The notes: generated by a model not told the origin, from the sequence alone. Counted from the stretch's first letter, positions 17,350 to 26,516 are shown. The stretch is 45,964 nucleotides of DNA from Thermoflexus hugenholtzii JAD2 (GCF_900187885.1 NZ_FYEK01000037.1:1-45964); one strand, 5' to 3'. Numbers and translations are program-made.

Positions 17350-18225
17350 ATGGGAAAGCGCGCGCTGGTGCTCTCCGGCGGCGGCGGGCGGGGCGCCTAT
17401 GAGGTGGGGGTCATCCGCGCCCTTTACCGCGCCGGATGGATCCCGGAGATCCTGGTGGGCACCTCCATCGGCGCCGTGAACGCCGCCGCCCTGGCGGCGG
17501 GCTGGACCGCGGAGCGACTGGTGGATTTCTGGCTGGGCCTGCGATCCCATCACGTCCACCGCCCCCATCTGCGGATCTGGCGGAGCCTGTTCACCACCGA
17601 ACCCCTTCGGGCCACCCTTCGCCGTTACATCGACTTCGAGCGCCTGAACGACCCCGACAACCCGCGGACGCTGCTGGTGCTGGCCACGGATCTCCGCCGG
17701 GGATGCCCGGTGGTCTTCGCCAGCCGCCCCATCCCCAAGACCCTCCCGGTTCGCATCGGGCCGGAGCACCTGCTCGCCAGCTGCAGCATCCCTTACATCT
17801 ACCCGGCCACGCCGGTGGAGCGCAGCGTGTTCTGGGACGGAGCGGTGATGGCCAACACGCCGTTGAACGCGGCCATCGAGGCCGGCGCCGACGAGATCGT
17901 GGCGGTGCTGCTGGCCCCCATGCCCGGACAGGCGGGAGGCTGGCCTCTCCCCCGCCATCCCCTCCAGGCCCTCGCCCTCGTCCTCGATCTGGCTCTCCTG
18001 GCCACCTTCGAGAACGACTACCGCCAGCTGGAGGCGGTGAACCAGGCGGTGCGCGGAGGGCGTCCTCTCAAGCCCACCCATCGGGAGATCCGATGCCACG
18101 TGGTGGCCCCGGCCGCCCCGCTGCCCCTCTCCCGCATCCTGCGCTATGACCCAGCAGGGACCCGCGCCCTCATCGCCCAGGGGGAAGCGGATGCGCAGCG
18201 GATCCTGGACCGGCTGGAGGGATAA
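17350..18225 (+). CDS. Patatin-like phospholipase
   Basis: A 291-residue patatin-fold acyl hydrolase. The oxyanion loop GGGGRGAYEVG (10-20), the nucleophile Ser39 in VGTSIGAVN and the catalytic Asp163 in WDGAVMANTP form the Ser-Asp dyad. There is no signal peptide or membrane helix, so it acts in the cytoplasm or at the inner face of the membrane. ATG at 17350; an upstream in-frame ATG at 17293 lies inside the previous gene. It follows the amidohydrolase by 11 bp and is probably co-transcribed. Its last codons and stop lie in a 32-bp sequence repeated at 19631-19662. Confidence 0.93.
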   Translation: MGKRALVLSGGGGRGAYEVGVIRALYRAGWIPEILVGTSIGAVNAAALAAGWTAERLVDFWLGLRSHHVHRPHLRIWRSLFTTEPLRATLRRYIDFERLNDPDNPRTLLVLATDLRRGCPVVFASRPIPKTLPVRIGPEHLLASCSIPYIYPATPVERSVFWDGAVMANTPLNAAIEAGADEIVAVLLAPMPGQAGGWPLPRHPLQALALVLDLALLATFENDYRQLEAVNQAVRGGRPLKPTHREIRCHVVAPAAPLPLSRILRYDPAGTRALIAQGEADAQRILDRLEG

Positions 18226-18229
18226 AGCC
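18198..18229. repeat. 32-bp direct repeat, copy A (patatin 3' end)
   Basis: Starts GCGGATCCTGGACCGGCTGG and runs over the patatin stop codon to GATAAAGCC. Identical to 19631-19662 except for one C/T change (31 of 32). Confidence 0.9.
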
Positions 18230-18416
18230 CCTGGGTTTGAAGGAGGGCAACATTCTCACAAGGTCGGATGAGTCATGCGGCGGACCCGGGCCAGGCCTGG
18301 CACATAAAGCCTGAACACCGAGGTTCGAGAGAGGACGTGGATGCCCTGAATCCGTCGATCCGGAATCGATCCCGCATCAGAGAAAATGGACGGCCCCGAT
18401 CCACAAGCGCAACGCG

Positions 18417-18445
18417 TTGACAATAGCCAACGCTCGCGTTATCCT
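18417..18445 (+). promoter_or_regulatory. Promoter for the coiled-coil protein gene
   Basis: Perfect TTGACA (18417-18422), 17-bp spacer, TATCCT (18440-18445), 40 bp upstream of the ATG at 18485. The 18230-18416 stretch before it has no recognisable gene. Confidence 0.75.
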
Positions 18446-18484
18446 GGGCTCTGGAATCCATGCGTTGGGGCCGGAGAACCTGGG

Positions 18485-19372
18485 ATGACCCCTCAGACGA
18501 TCGAAGAGCTGTTTCAAGATCCCGTGTTCCGCCTGAAGTTTTTAGAGCTCCTGGATCGGGATCCGGCGTTCCGGGAGGAGGTGCGCCGCAAGCTGCTCAC
18601 GGACGAGCTCCTTGCCCTCCCGGAGCGCGTGGAGCGCCTGCGCCTGGAAATCCATAAGGAGTTCGAACGGGTCTGGAAGGCGATTCAGGAGAACAATCGA
18701 CAGATCGCGGCATTAACGGAACGGATGGAGCGGGTGGAGGCCCAGATCGCGACGCTCACCCAGCAGGTTCAGGAGAACAGCCGCCAGATCGCAGCGCTGA
18801 CGGAGCGGATGGAGCGGGTGGAAGCCCAGATCGCAACGCTCACCCAGCAGGTTCAGGAGAACAGCCGCCAGATCGCAGCGCTGACAGAGCGGATGGAGCG
18901 GGTGGAAGCCCAGATCGCAGCGTTGACGGAGGAGGTGCGGGATCTTCGGCGGACTGTGGGCCGGATGGAGGAGCGCTGGGGGCTGGCCCACGAGAATATG
19001 GCCGAGGACCTTATGCCACGGTTTCTGGCTTCAGCAGGCCGCCAAGTGCGGCGGAGCGCCATGGTGCAGTTCGATGGGGAGGCCGACCTGGTCCTGGAGG
19101 TGGAGGAGGCGGATGGCCGCCGGGTCACGTGGGTGGTGGAGGTGAAGGGACGGGTGTGGGGTCCTCGCCCGTTCGAGCAGGTGCTGGAGCGAATCCGGGA
19201 TGCCGTGTTCCGGAGCTGGTTGCAGCGGGAGGGGTTCCCGGAGCCGGTGATCCCGGTGGTCTTCGGGCTGGCGATCTATGCAGGGGCGGAGGCGATGGCG
19301 CAGAAGTTGGGGGTGGGGCTGTATGAGGCCCGGCGTGGGGAAGTCGTCGCCCCCTCTCTTCCAGAACCTTGA
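18485..19372 (+). CDS. DUF3782-like coiled-coil protein with PD-(D/E)XK nuclease fold
   Basis: A 295-residue protein. An N-terminal helical segment (TIEELFQDPVFRLKFLELLD) leads into a long coiled coil containing three near-identical 28-residue units (68-95, 96-123, 124-151; QIAALTERMERVEAQIATL), four heptads each. After the coil, residues ~195-225 show a PD-(D/E)XK-like core: Asp201 in GEADLVLEV, Glu219 and Lys221 in WVVEVKGRVWG. The layout (coil plus restriction-endonuclease-like core) matches the DUF3782 group common in thermophiles, whose function is unknown. It has its own promoter, stands between 32-bp direct repeats and is followed by REP-like sequence, suggesting it arrived as a cassette. 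ATG at 18485 follows GGAGAACCTGGG. Confidence 0.83.
   Translation: MTPQTIEELFQDPVFRLKFLELLDRDPAFREEVRRKLLTDELLALPERVERLRLEIHKEFERVWKAIQENNRQIAALTERMERVEAQIATLTQQVQENSRQIAALTERMERVEAQIATLTQQVQENSRQIAALTERMERVEAQIAALTEEVRDLRRTVGRMEERWGLAHENMAEDLMPRFLASAGRQVRRSAMVQFDGEADLVLEVEEADGRRVTWVVEVKGRVWGPRPFEQVLERIRDAVFRSWLQREGFPEPVIPVVFGLAIYAGAEAMAQKLGVGLYEARRGEVVAPSLPEP
18686..18937 (+). repeat. Three tandem 84-bp units inside the coiled-coil gene
   Basis: Units at 18686-18769, 18770-18853 and 18854-18937, each encoding 28 residues (four heptads). Units 2 and 3 are nearly identical in DNA, with divergence mainly at the end of unit 3, so the array expanded recently and keeps the heptad phase. Confidence 0.92.
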
Positions 19373-19402
19373 TTCCCGAACCCCCATCTCCGAGGCCGCA
19401 AG

Positions 19403-19462
19403 ACCGCGGCGGAAACCGTTCCTACGGAAATCGGTCCTTTAGGAGGGGCGCTCGCCCCGAAC
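19403..19462. repeat. REP-like inverted pair, second copy
   Basis: Element 19403-19425 (GCGGCGGAAACCGTTCCTAC end) and element 19440-19462 (TAGGAGGGGCGCTCGCCCCG) repeat the paired layout seen at 12185-12248. The flank CCCCGAACT then continues to a GATGCAAGGTTCGC segment (19477-19490) similar to 12431-12444. The 19373-19630 stretch holds no gene. Confidence 0.7.
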
Positions 19463-19630
19463 TTTGATCTTTGATGATGCAAGGTTCGCAGCTCCTATTT
19501 TGGCGGTTGACGTGGATTTTGACCTGCAATCTTAGGACTCAGCGGCCCGGGCTCTTCGCTCCACTCACTGTCCGAATGAAGTGGTGAAAACCCATCGTTT
19601 CGCTCTGCCTGGCTCCGGGTCGCCGCAAAG

Positions 19631-19662
19631 GCGGATCCTGGATCGGCTGGAGGGATAAAGCC
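19631..19662. repeat. 32-bp direct repeat, copy B
   Basis: Second copy of the patatin 3'-end sequence at 18198-18229 with one mismatch. It ends 12 bp before the stop codon of the convergent PhnD-like gene. Confidence 0.9.
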
Positions 19663-19673
19663 TCGCCGATCCC

Positions 19674-20609
19674 TCACGGCTCTTCGCCCGCGATGGCCGC
19701 CTCCAGACGACGAACCCCGTCATACCAGGCATCGTCCCCTTTCACAAAACGCTCCACCCCAATGGCCCGGAGCGCCCGCCGGCCCTCCGGGTCCTCATGG
19801 GCGCTCAGCAGGAGCGCCTGGATCTCCGCCCGGACCTGGGGGGCAAGCCGGGGAGCGGCGACCACCGGCGGCGCTCCGAACTCGGAGGAGCGATCGATCA
19901 CCCGCACCTTCCCGGCCAGCTCCGGCTCCTGTTCCAGCAGGAACTGAAGGACCAGGCTGTCAACGGCCGCCCCATCAGCCAACCCCTGAGCGACCGCGCG
20001 GATCGCCCGGTCATGCCCATAGGTGAAAAACGTGCGCCGGAAGAACCTCGCTGGCGTCTCACCCAATCGATGCACCAGATAGCGGGGATAGAGATAACCG
20101 GTATTGGACAGCGGATCCACGAAAGCGAAAACGCGCCCCCGCAGATCCTCCATCCGGTGGATCGGGAGGTCCGCCCGCACGATCACCCATGACTGATATG
20201 TGGGCTTCCCGTTCACCACCGGCACGGCGAGCAACGAGAATCCGTGCTCCCGCTGGCCGATTACATAGGCCCACGTGCAGATGAAGGCAATATCCACCTC
20301 GCCGCGAGCGATGGCCGTGTTCATGTCCCGATAATCCCGGCGCTGGACCCTCTCCACCGGGCGGTTCAAGCGATGGGAGAGATATTGAAGCAGCTCCTGG
20401 TAAGCCTCCGCAGAGCTCTGGGGCGAGAGGACAGCGGCGATGCCCACCCGCAGCGGGACCACTCCGGTGTGTCGCGGGGTCGCCAGCGGCACCCGCCGAT
20501 TGAAATCTACATAGGGCATGGGCTCGGCGGTCCCTCCGCAAGCTCCCAGCCAGAGGGTCAGGGCCACAAGCCCCCAACGCAAAGCCCTGCAGAGCCTCTT
20601 GACGCCCAT
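19674..20609 (-). CDS. PhnD-like phosphonate/phosphite ABC transporter substrate-binding lipoprotein
   Basis: A 311-residue periplasmic binding protein. Residues 1-24 are a lipoprotein signal ending in the lipobox LGAC (Cys24). The PhnD family pattern follows: LRVGIAAVLSPQSSAEAYQE, LSHRLNRPVERVQRRDYRDM, ARGEVDIAFICTWAYVIGQR, DLRGRVFAFVDPLSNTGYLY and GLADGAAVDSLVLQFL. Such proteins bind phosphonate, phosphite or other anions, or act as sensor inputs. No permease or ATPase gene is nearby, so it may be an orphan receptor or work with a distant transporter. It lies convergent to the repeat-flanked cassette and divergent from the molybdoenzyme operon. Confidence 0.9.
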   Translation of the reverse strand: MGVKRLCRALRWGLVALTLWLGACGGTAEPMPYVDFNRRVPLATPRHTGVVPLRVGIAAVLSPQSSAEAYQELLQYLSHRLNRPVERVQRRDYRDMNTAIARGEVDIAFICTWAYVIGQREHGFSLLAVPVVNGKPTYQSWVIVRADLPIHRMEDLRGRVFAFVDPLSNTGYLYPRYLVHRLGETPARFFRRTFFTYGHDRAIRAVAQGLADGAAVDSLVLQFLLEQEPELAGKVRVIDRSSEFGAPPVVAAPRLAPQVRAEIQALLLSAHEDPEGRRALRAIGVERFVKGDDAWYDGVRRLEAAIAGEEP

Positions 20610-20740
20610 CCGCTCCCTCGCGAAGATCCGGGCGGATCCTCTAATTCCTCGCTCATTCTACCCGCAACCCGGCCAGGAGGGGCGACCGCTTCGCCTCCCC
20701 CATGGGGCTGCCAGGGATGCTCGCGACGCGTCGGCTGTCC

Positions 20741-20859
20741 GGTGTTTCCCTGACAGCGTTCCGGGTTTCCCGGACAGGCTTTCGGGATCCCCCTGACAGA
20801 CCGTGCCCCGCGGACGCAGGGTTTCCCTGCTACCCCCTCGCCCCGGCCCCACTTATGCT
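20741..20859 (+). promoter_or_regulatory. Iterated ~21-bp elements upstream of a -10 box of the molybdoenzyme operon
   Basis: Units beginning GGTGTTTCCCTGACAGCG (20741), GGGTTTCCCGGACAGGCT (20763), GGGATCCCCCTGACAGAC (20784) and a partial GGGTTTCCCTGCTACC (20819) recur at about two helical turns. A TATGCT box at 20854-20859 without a good -35 follows. This is the layout of activator sites driving a weak promoter. The regulator is unknown. The rest of 20610-21032 has no gene on either strand that I can support. Confidence 0.6.
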
Positions 20860-20967
20860 GAGGATGGAAGCAGCCGCCCCGAGCCTGGATCCCCTAAGGG
20901 CCCCCACAGGCCGATGGGGCCGGGCCGATAGGGTCCGTGGGGAAACCCGCGGGCCTGCCGGATTCGC

Positions 20968-21002
20968 AAAGGGGACGGTGCCTTCGGGCCCGTCCCCTTT
21001 TT
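20968..21002 (+). terminator. Intrinsic terminator in the molybdoenzyme operon leader
   Basis: AAAGGGGACGG (20968-20978) pairs with CCGTCCCCTTT (20990-21000) around a short GCCTTCGGGC loop and is followed by TTTTT. It lies 30 bp upstream of the first ATG, downstream of the presumed promoter, so it could be a leader attenuator or the terminator of an unseen upstream transcript. Confidence 0.8.
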
Positions 21003-21032
21003 GAGTTCCAGTCCCGGCGAGGAGGTGGAACA

Positions 21033-21932
21033 ATGACGGGATCCGCGGGGAAGGTGGACCTGGATCGGCGGGAGGTGCTGGCGAAACTGGCCAGCGCCGT
21101 CTTCGCAGGGCTGGTGGCCCCCGCCGTCCTCGGCGAGTCCGCGGCGCCTGCGGAGGCGGCGACCCCCCCGGAGCTGCCCGTGCTGCCCCCGCCCCAGCCG
21201 GAAGAGGACCCGCTGATCCGGATGATGCGGGATCTCCAGCGGGCGCTGCAGAAGCCGGTGGAGCAGCGGCGGTGGGTGATGGTGATTGATCTGCGCAAGT
21301 GCGTGGGCTGCCACGCCTGCACCATCTCCTGTGTTGTGGAGAACAAGCTGCCCCCGGGCGTGGTCTATCGCCCCGTCCTGGAAGAGGAGCTGGGAACCTA
21401 TCCCCACGTCGTCCGGCGGTTCATCCCCCGCCCGTGTATGCAGTGCGATCGGCCGCCCTGCGTCCCCGTCTGCCCGGTGAACGCCACCTGGAAGCGGCCG
21501 GATGGGATCGTGGTGATCGACTATGAGCAGTGCATCGGCTGCCGCTACTGCATCACCGCCTGTCCTTACGGGGCGCGGACCTTCGACTTCGGCGATCGCT
21601 ATACCGAAGGGACGCCGAGGGCCCAATCCTTCCTGCTCGGCAAGGAAGGCGCGGCGGTCCACGAGACGATCCCCATGTTCGAATACGGTCAGCCCCGCCC
21701 CCGGCGGGATGAGAGCTCCCCCATCGGCAACACCCGCAAGTGCCACTTCTGCCTGCATCGTATCGAGCGGGGCCTGTTGCCGCAGTGCGTGGTCACCTGC
21801 ATCGGCCGGGCCACCTTCTTCGGGGACGCCAACGACCCGGAGAGCCTGGTCGCCGAGCTGATCGCCCGCCCGAACGTGATGCGCCTGAAGGAGGAGCTGG
21901 GGACGGAGCCTAAAGTCTATTACCTGCTCTGA
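21033..21932 (+). CDS. Four-cluster ferredoxin-type subunit of a molybdoenzyme (PsrB/TtrB-like)
   Basis: A 299-residue electron-transfer subunit. Sixteen Cys form four [4Fe-4S] sites: C90/93/96/100 ([11 protein letters not shown]), C135/138/143/147, C167/170/173/177 ([14 protein letters not shown]) and C237/240/252/256. The N-terminus has [20 protein letters not shown], a twin-arginine-like signal, so it is likely exported with the catalytic subunit. ATG at 21033 follows GAGGAGGTGG. It would carry electrons between the NrfD-type membrane subunit and the molybdopterin subunit encoded directly downstream. The CxxC spacing and ~300-residue size fit polysulfide/tetrathionate/DMSO reductase B subunits. 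Confidence 0.95.
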   Translation: MTGSAGKVDLDRREVLAKLASAVFAGLVAPAVLGESAAPAEAATPPELPVLPPPQPEEDPLIRMMRDLQRALQKPVEQRRWVMVIDLRKCVGCHACTISCVVENKLPPGVVYRPVLEEELGTYPHVVRRFIPRPCMQCDRPPCVPVCPVNATWKRPDGIVVIDYEQCIGCRYCITACPYGARTFDFGDRYTEGTPRAQSFLLGKEGAAVHETIPMFEYGQPRPRRDESSPIGNTRKCHFCLHRIERGLLPQCVVTCIGRATFFGDANDPESLVAELIARPNVMRLKEELGTEPKVYYLL

Positions 21933-21958
21933 GCCGGACGCGCAATAAGGAGGCTTCC

Positions 21959-23104
21959 ATGATGCGACGGGTTCTGTATGGGGTGGCCATCCTGGCCGTG
22001 CTGTTCGGCCTGTGGGGGATCTACGATCGTGTCGCCTTCGGACACCAGAACGCAGCCTACGGGAGCTATGTGGTCTGGGGCCTGTGGGTCGCCCTGTATC
22101 TTTTCTTCACCGGCGTTGCGACGGGGACCTTCGTCTTCGCCACGCTGGAATATCTGTTCCGCGTGCCCATCTTCGCCCGCACCGGTCGCCTCTCCCTCTT
22201 CCTGGCCCTGATCACCCTGGGAGCCGGCCTGCTGCACATCTGGCTGGACCTGGGGCGTCCGGAGCGGGTCTGGAAGGCTTATCTGCAGCCCAACTTCAAC
22301 TCCGTGATGGATCAGATCGTTTGGGGTTATACCCTCTTCGGCCTGATCATCCTGGCCATGCTGGCCATGAGCTTCCGGCCCCAGCGCTACGCCGGATGGC
22401 TGAGGATCCTCTCCGCCATCGGCCTTTTCCTCGCACTCTTCCTGAGCGGCGGCGTGGGAGCCCTCCTGGGCGTGCAGGCCGCCCGTCCCTTCTGGCATGT
22501 GGGCCTGTTCCCCGTGCAGTTCCCCTTCTTCTCCCTGGCCTCGGGGGCGGCCCTGCTGCTCCTGGTCTATGGCCTCTTCGATCGGGCGGCCAACGAGCAT
22601 CGGGCGCAGCTTCTTCGAACCCTGGCGATCCTGACCCTGGTGCTGCAACTGGTCAAGCTGTATTTCCTGTGGGCGGACTACTCCCAGAGCCTCTACGGTG
22701 GGATGCCCCAGAACGTGGCCGCTGTCCAGGAGGTGCTCTTCGGGCGCTACTGGTGGGCCTTCTGGATCCTGCAGCTGTTCCTGGGGAGCCTGGTGCCCAT
22801 CGTCATCCTTCTCTGGCCGGGGCTCTCGACGAAGCCCGCGTGGGCGGCCCTGGCAGGCTTCCTGGTCCTGGTGGGCTTCGCCGCGGCTCGAGCGAACATC
22901 GTGTTCCCGGCCCTCGCGGTGCCGGAGCTGAAACAGCTCATCGGTGCCTTCCACAGCGCCCGGCTTCAGTTCCATTACTTCCCGAGCCTGATGGAGTGGG
23001 CTGTCAGCGTCGGCATCAGCGGCCTGGCCGGGCTGGTCTTCCTGATCGCCTACGAGCGCCTGCCGATGACCCCTGAACACGTCCCGGAGGCTCCGACGCG
23101 CTGA
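21959..23104 (+). CDS. NrfD/PsrC-type polytopic quinone-interacting membrane subunit
   Basis: A 381-residue integral membrane protein with about nine or ten hydrophobic helices. The typical NrfD/PsrC start is visible (YGSYVVWGLWVALYLFFTGV), then LLHIWLDLGRPERVWKAYLQ, a conserved segment of the family, and PFWHVGLFPVQFPFFSLASG. It has no heme or FeS motifs. In related enzymes this subunit binds menaquinone and anchors the B and A subunits. ATG at 21959 follows AAGGAGGCTTCC, 26 bp after the FeS subunit gene. Confidence 0.94.
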   Translation: MMRRVLYGVAILAVLFGLWGIYDRVAFGHQNAAYGSYVVWGLWVALYLFFTGVATGTFVFATLEYLFRVPIFARTGRLSLFLALITLGAGLLHIWLDLGRPERVWKAYLQPNFNSVMDQIVWGYTLFGLIILAMLAMSFRPQRYAGWLRILSAIGLFLALFLSGGVGALLGVQAARPFWHVGLFPVQFPFFSLASGAALLLLVYGLFDRAANEHRAQLLRTLAILTLVLQLVKLYFLWADYSQSLYGGMPQNVAAVQEVLFGRYWWAFWILQLFLGSLVPIVILLWPGLSTKPAWAALAGFLVLVGFAAARANIVFPALAVPELKQLIGAFHSARLQFHYFPSLMEWAVSVGISGLAGLVFLIAYERLPMTPEHVPEAPTR

Positions 23105-23146
23105 CCCGCGCGGGGCCCCGATCCTTCACCGGACAGGAGGTGTGGG

Positions 23147-26100
23147 ATGACGAAGGCGATGCCTCGACCGACGGAGATCCGGGAGGAGCTCCCGGCGGAG
23201 AAAACCGAAGGAACCGCCTTGACCCGGCGGGACTTCTTGAAGACGGCGGCCCTGGTGGGGAGCACTGCCCTCTTCGCCCACGCGGCCCGCACCCTGGCGA
23301 GCTTCCACCCGGAGGCCGAAGGGGAATACCCGCTGGGCCGGCCGGAGAACATGATCTTCACCGTCTGCCAGCAATGCAACACCCAGTGCGGGATCAAGGT
23401 GAAGCTGCTGGACGGCGTGGCGGCCAAGATCGACGGCAACCCCTACTCGCCCTGGGCCCTCTACCCCCATCTCCCTTATAAGACGCCGATCTCCCAGGCT
23501 GCTGCCATCGATGGGGGGATCTGCCCCAAGGGCCAGGCGGGCATCCAGACCGCCTACGACCCGTATCGCCTCCGGGTGGTCCTGAAGCGCAAGCCCGGCA
23601 CCAAACGGGGCGAGAACCAGTGGATCACCATCCCCTTCGAGCAAGCCATCCGGGAGATCGTCGAGGGGGGCGACCTCTTCGGCGAGGGCCCCGTGCCGGG
23701 CTTGAAGGAGCTGTGGGCCCTGCGGGATCCCAAAGTCATGAAGGCGATGGGCGATTTCGTGAAGAAGATCTGGGGGGAGAAAGATCGGGAGAAGAAGAAG
23801 GCGCTGGTGGAGGAATTTAAGAAGCAGTTCGCAGACCATCTGCATACCCTGATCGATCCGGACCACCCGGACCTGGGTCCGAAGAACAACCAGATCGCCA
23901 TCATCTGGGGACGGCTCAAGGGCGGGCGCTCGGATTTCATCCACCGGTTCTTCGGCGATGGCCTGGGGACCGTCAACCGCCACGGCCACACTACGGTCTG
24001 CCAAGGCTCTCTCTACTTCGGCTGCAAAGCGATGTCCGAGCAGTTCGTGGACGGGAAGTTCTCCGGCGGGGCCAAGTTCTACTGGCAGGCGGACCTGGGC
24101 CACAGCGCGTTCGTCATCTTCGTGGGCGCCAGCCCCTTTGAGGGGAACTACGGCCCGCCGCTACGGGTGACCAAGATCACCGAGGGGCTGGTCTCGGGCC
24201 GGCTGAAGTATGCGGTGATCGATCCCCGTTTCTCCAAGACGGCGGCCAAGGCCTGGAAGTGGATCCCCAACAAGCCGGGGACCGAGGGCGCCATCGCCAT
24301 GGGGATGATCCGCTGGATCATCGAGAACCGGCGTTACGACGAGCAATACCTGCGCAACGCCAACCGGGCCGCCGCCCAAGCCGCCGGGGAGCCCACCTGG
24401 ACCAACGCGGTCTGGCTGGTGAAGATCGGCGAGGACGGCACCCCCGGCCCCTTCCTGCGGGCCTCCGAGATCGGCCTCACCACTAAGCAGGAGGTGGAGA
24501 AAGAGGGGAAGAAGGTGACCGTCTATGTGACCCCCGACGGCAAGCAGTTCGCCTACGACCTCCTGGTGACCATGGTGGAGGGCAAGCCGGTCGCCTTCGA
24601 CCCCAACGACGCCGAGACCCCGGTGGTCGGGGACCTCTTCGTGGAGGCCACCCTCACCGCCCCGGACGGCAAAGCCATCCGGGTGAAGAGCGGGATGCAG
24701 ATCCTGAAGGAGTCGGCGGAGAAGATGACCATTGAGGAATACGCCGCCGAGGCGGGGATCCGCCCTCAGGACATCGTGGAGCTGGCCCGGGAGTTCACCG
24801 CCCACGGCAAGCGGGCCGCCGCCGACGTCCACCGCGGCGTCTCCCAGCACACCAACGGCTTCTACAACGTGGTGGCCTGGTTCACCTTGAACCTGCTCAT
24901 CGGTAACTACGACTGGAAGGGCGGGATGATCAAGGCCTCTACCTATGATTACACTGGGGCCAAGGCCAAGAAGCCGTTCAACCTGGGCGCCATGAACCCC
25001 GGCAAGCTCTCCCCCTTCGGGATCAGCATCATCCGCCATAATGCGAAGTGGCAGGATACCACGCTCTACGACGGGAAGTATCCGGCGAAGCGGAACTGGT
25101 ATCCGCTGTCGTCGGACATCTACCAGGAGCTGATCCCCTCCATGGGGGACGCCTATCCGTATCCCATCAAGATCCTCTTTATCTACATGGGCTCGCCGGT
25201 CTACGCGCTGCCTGCCGGCCACACCAACATCGAGATCCTGAAGGATCCGAAGAAGATCCCTCTGATCGTGGCCTGCGACATCGTGGTCGGCGAGACGTCG
25301 ATGTATGCGGATTACATCTTCCCGGATCTCACCTACCTGGAGCGCTGGGAGTTCGCCGGCTCCCATCCCTCGGTGGCCTGGAAGGTCCAGCCGGTGCGGC
25401 AACCGGCCATCCCGCCGCTCACGGAGACGGTGAAGGTCTTCGGCCAGGAGATGCCGCTCTCCCTGGAGGCCCTGCTCCTGGGCTTGGCGGAGGCGCTGGG
25501 CCTGCCGAACTTCGGCCCCAACGGCCTGGGCGAGGGCATCCCCCTCACCCACCCCGACCACCTCTACCTGCGCATGGCCGCTAACCTGGCCTATGGGGAG
25601 AAGGAGGACGGCTCCGACGCGGTGCCGGATGCCGACGATGAGGAGGTCCGGATCTTCCTGGAGGCCCGGCGGCACCTCCCGAAGAGCGTCTTCGACCCGG
25701 AGCGCTGGAAGGAGACCGTGGGAGAGGCCCTCTGGCGCAAAGTGATCTACGTGCTCAACCGGGGCGGCCGCTTCCAGGACTTCGAGAAAGCCTATGAAGG
25801 CGATCAGGTGAAGAACAAATACGGCAAGCTGATCAACCTCTACCAAGAGAAGACGGCAACCACCAAGAGCGCGATGACCGGCAAGCCGCTGATCGGCTAC
25901 CCCACCTACATCCCCGCGCCCACCGATGTGCTGGGCAACCGGCTGGAGGACGAGAAGGAGGGCTACGAGTTCCACCTGATCACCTACCGGGAGATCTTCC
26001 ACACCAAGAGCCGCACCATCTCCAACTACTGGCTGCTGGCCCTGGCCCCCGAGAACTACGTCCTGATGAACGCCCGGGACGCCGCCCGGCTGGGCCTGAA

Positions 26101-26440
26101 GGACGGGGATTGGGTGCGGATCGTCTCGCCCACCAACCCGGAGGGGGTCTGGGACCTGGGCAACGGCCAGAAGAAGCCGATGATCGGGAAGGTCAAGGTC
26201 GTCCAGGGGATCCGCCCCGGGGTGATCGCCTTCAGCCTGGGCCACGGCCACTGGGCGTATGGGGCCTCGGACGTGATGATCGACGGGGTGGCCGTGAAAG
26301 GCGATCCGCGTCGGGCGACTGGCATCCACGCCAACGCCGCCATGCGGGTGGACCCCTACCTGAAGAACACCTGCCTGGTGGACCCGGTCGGCGGCTCGGC
26401 GGTGTTCTACGACAGCCGGGTGAAGGTGGAAAAGATCTAA
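23147..26440 (+). CDS. Molybdopterin oxidoreductase catalytic subunit, TtrA/PsrA/ArrA-like
   Basis: A 1097-residue DMSO-reductase-family protein, large like TtrA/ArrA. Twin-arginine signal [14 protein letters not shown] (Arg27-Arg28). The N-terminal [4Fe-4S] ligands are Cys74, Cys77, Cys81 (CQQCNTQCG) and Cys126 (GGICPKGQ). The likely Mo ligand is Cys285 in [15 protein letters not shown], as in thiosulfate, polysulfide, tetrathionate and arsenate reductases (Cys, not Ser or Asp). The C-terminal MoCo-binding domain runs from [19 protein letters not shown] to the end. It is encoded in the order FeS subunit, NrfD subunit, catalytic subunit. Substrate (tetrathionate, polysulfide, arsenate or other) cannot be read by eye. 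ATG at 23147 follows AGGAGGTGTGGG. A strong terminator follows the gene. Confidence 0.94.
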   Translation: MTKAMPRPTEIREELPAEKTEGTALTRRDFLKTAALVGSTALFAHAARTLASFHPEAEGEYPLGRPENMIFTVCQQCNTQCGIKVKLLDGVAAKIDGNPYSPWALYPHLPYKTPISQAAAIDGGICPKGQAGIQTAYDPYRLRVVLKRKPGTKRGENQWITIPFEQAIREIVEGGDLFGEGPVPGLKELWALRDPKVMKAMGDFVKKIWGEKDREKKKALVEEFKKQFADHLHTLIDPDHPDLGPKNNQIAIIWGRLKGGRSDFIHRFFGDGLGTVNRHGHTTVCQGSLYFGCKAMSEQFVDGKFSGGAKFYWQADLGHSAFVIFVGASPFEGNYGPPLRVTKITEGLVSGRLKYAVIDPRFSKTAAKAWKWIPNKPGTEGAIAMGMIRWIIENRRYDEQYLRNANRAAAQAAGEPTWTNAVWLVKIGEDGTPGPFLRASEIGLTTKQEVEKEGKKVTVYVTPDGKQFAYDLLVTMVEGKPVAFDPNDAETPVVGDLFVEATLTAPDGKAIRVKSGMQILKESAEKMTIEEYAAEAGIRPQDIVELAREFTAHGKRAAADVHRGVSQHTNGFYNVVAWFTLNLLIGNYDWKGGMIKASTYDYTGAKAKKPFNLGAMNPGKLSPFGISIIRHNAKWQDTTLYDGKYPAKRNWYPLSSDIYQELIPSMGDAYPYPIKILFIYMGSPVYALPAGHTNIEILKDPKKIPLIVACDIVVGETSMYADYIFPDLTYLERWEFAGSHPSVAWKVQPVRQPAIPPLTETVKVFGQEMPLSLEALLLGLAEALGLPNFGPNGLGEGIPLTHPDHLYLRMAANLAYGEKEDGSDAVPDADDEEVRIFLEARRHLPKSVFDPERWKETVGEALWRKVIYVLNRGGRFQDFEKAYEGDQVKNKYGKLINLYQEKTATTKSAMTGKPLIGYPTYIPAPTDVLGNRLEDEKEGYEFHLITYREIFHTKSRTISNYWLLALAPENYVLMNARDAARLGLKDGDWVRIVSPTNPEGVWDLGNGQKKPMIGKVKVVQGIRPGVIAFSLGHGHWAYGASDVMIDGVAVKGDPRRATGIHANAAMRVDPYLKNTCLVDPVGGSAVFYDSRVKVEKI

Positions 26441-26478
26441 AAGCCCAAAGGGGTGCCATCCCGAATCCAAGACGGACG

Positions 26479-26516
26479 GCGGAGAGGGGCGCTCTCAGGC
26501 GGCCCCTCTCCGCTTT
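26479..26516 (+). terminator. Intrinsic terminator after the molybdoenzyme operon
   Basis: GCGGAGAGGGGC (26479-26490) pairs perfectly with GCCCCTCTCCGC (26502-26513), 12 bp of GC-rich stem followed by TTT. It ends the three-gene operon and separates it from the cytochrome gene. Confidence 0.88.

Noticed and set aside
20870..21002. Molybdenum cofactor or other known riboswitch in the operon leader
   Set aside because: The segment is GC-rich and foldable with a terminator, but I could not match it to a known aptamer consensus by eye, so no class is claimed.
24161..26470. 769-codon minus-strand open frame opposite the molybdoenzyme gene
   Set aside because: Antisense shadow of a certain gene, with composition bias and no ribosome site.
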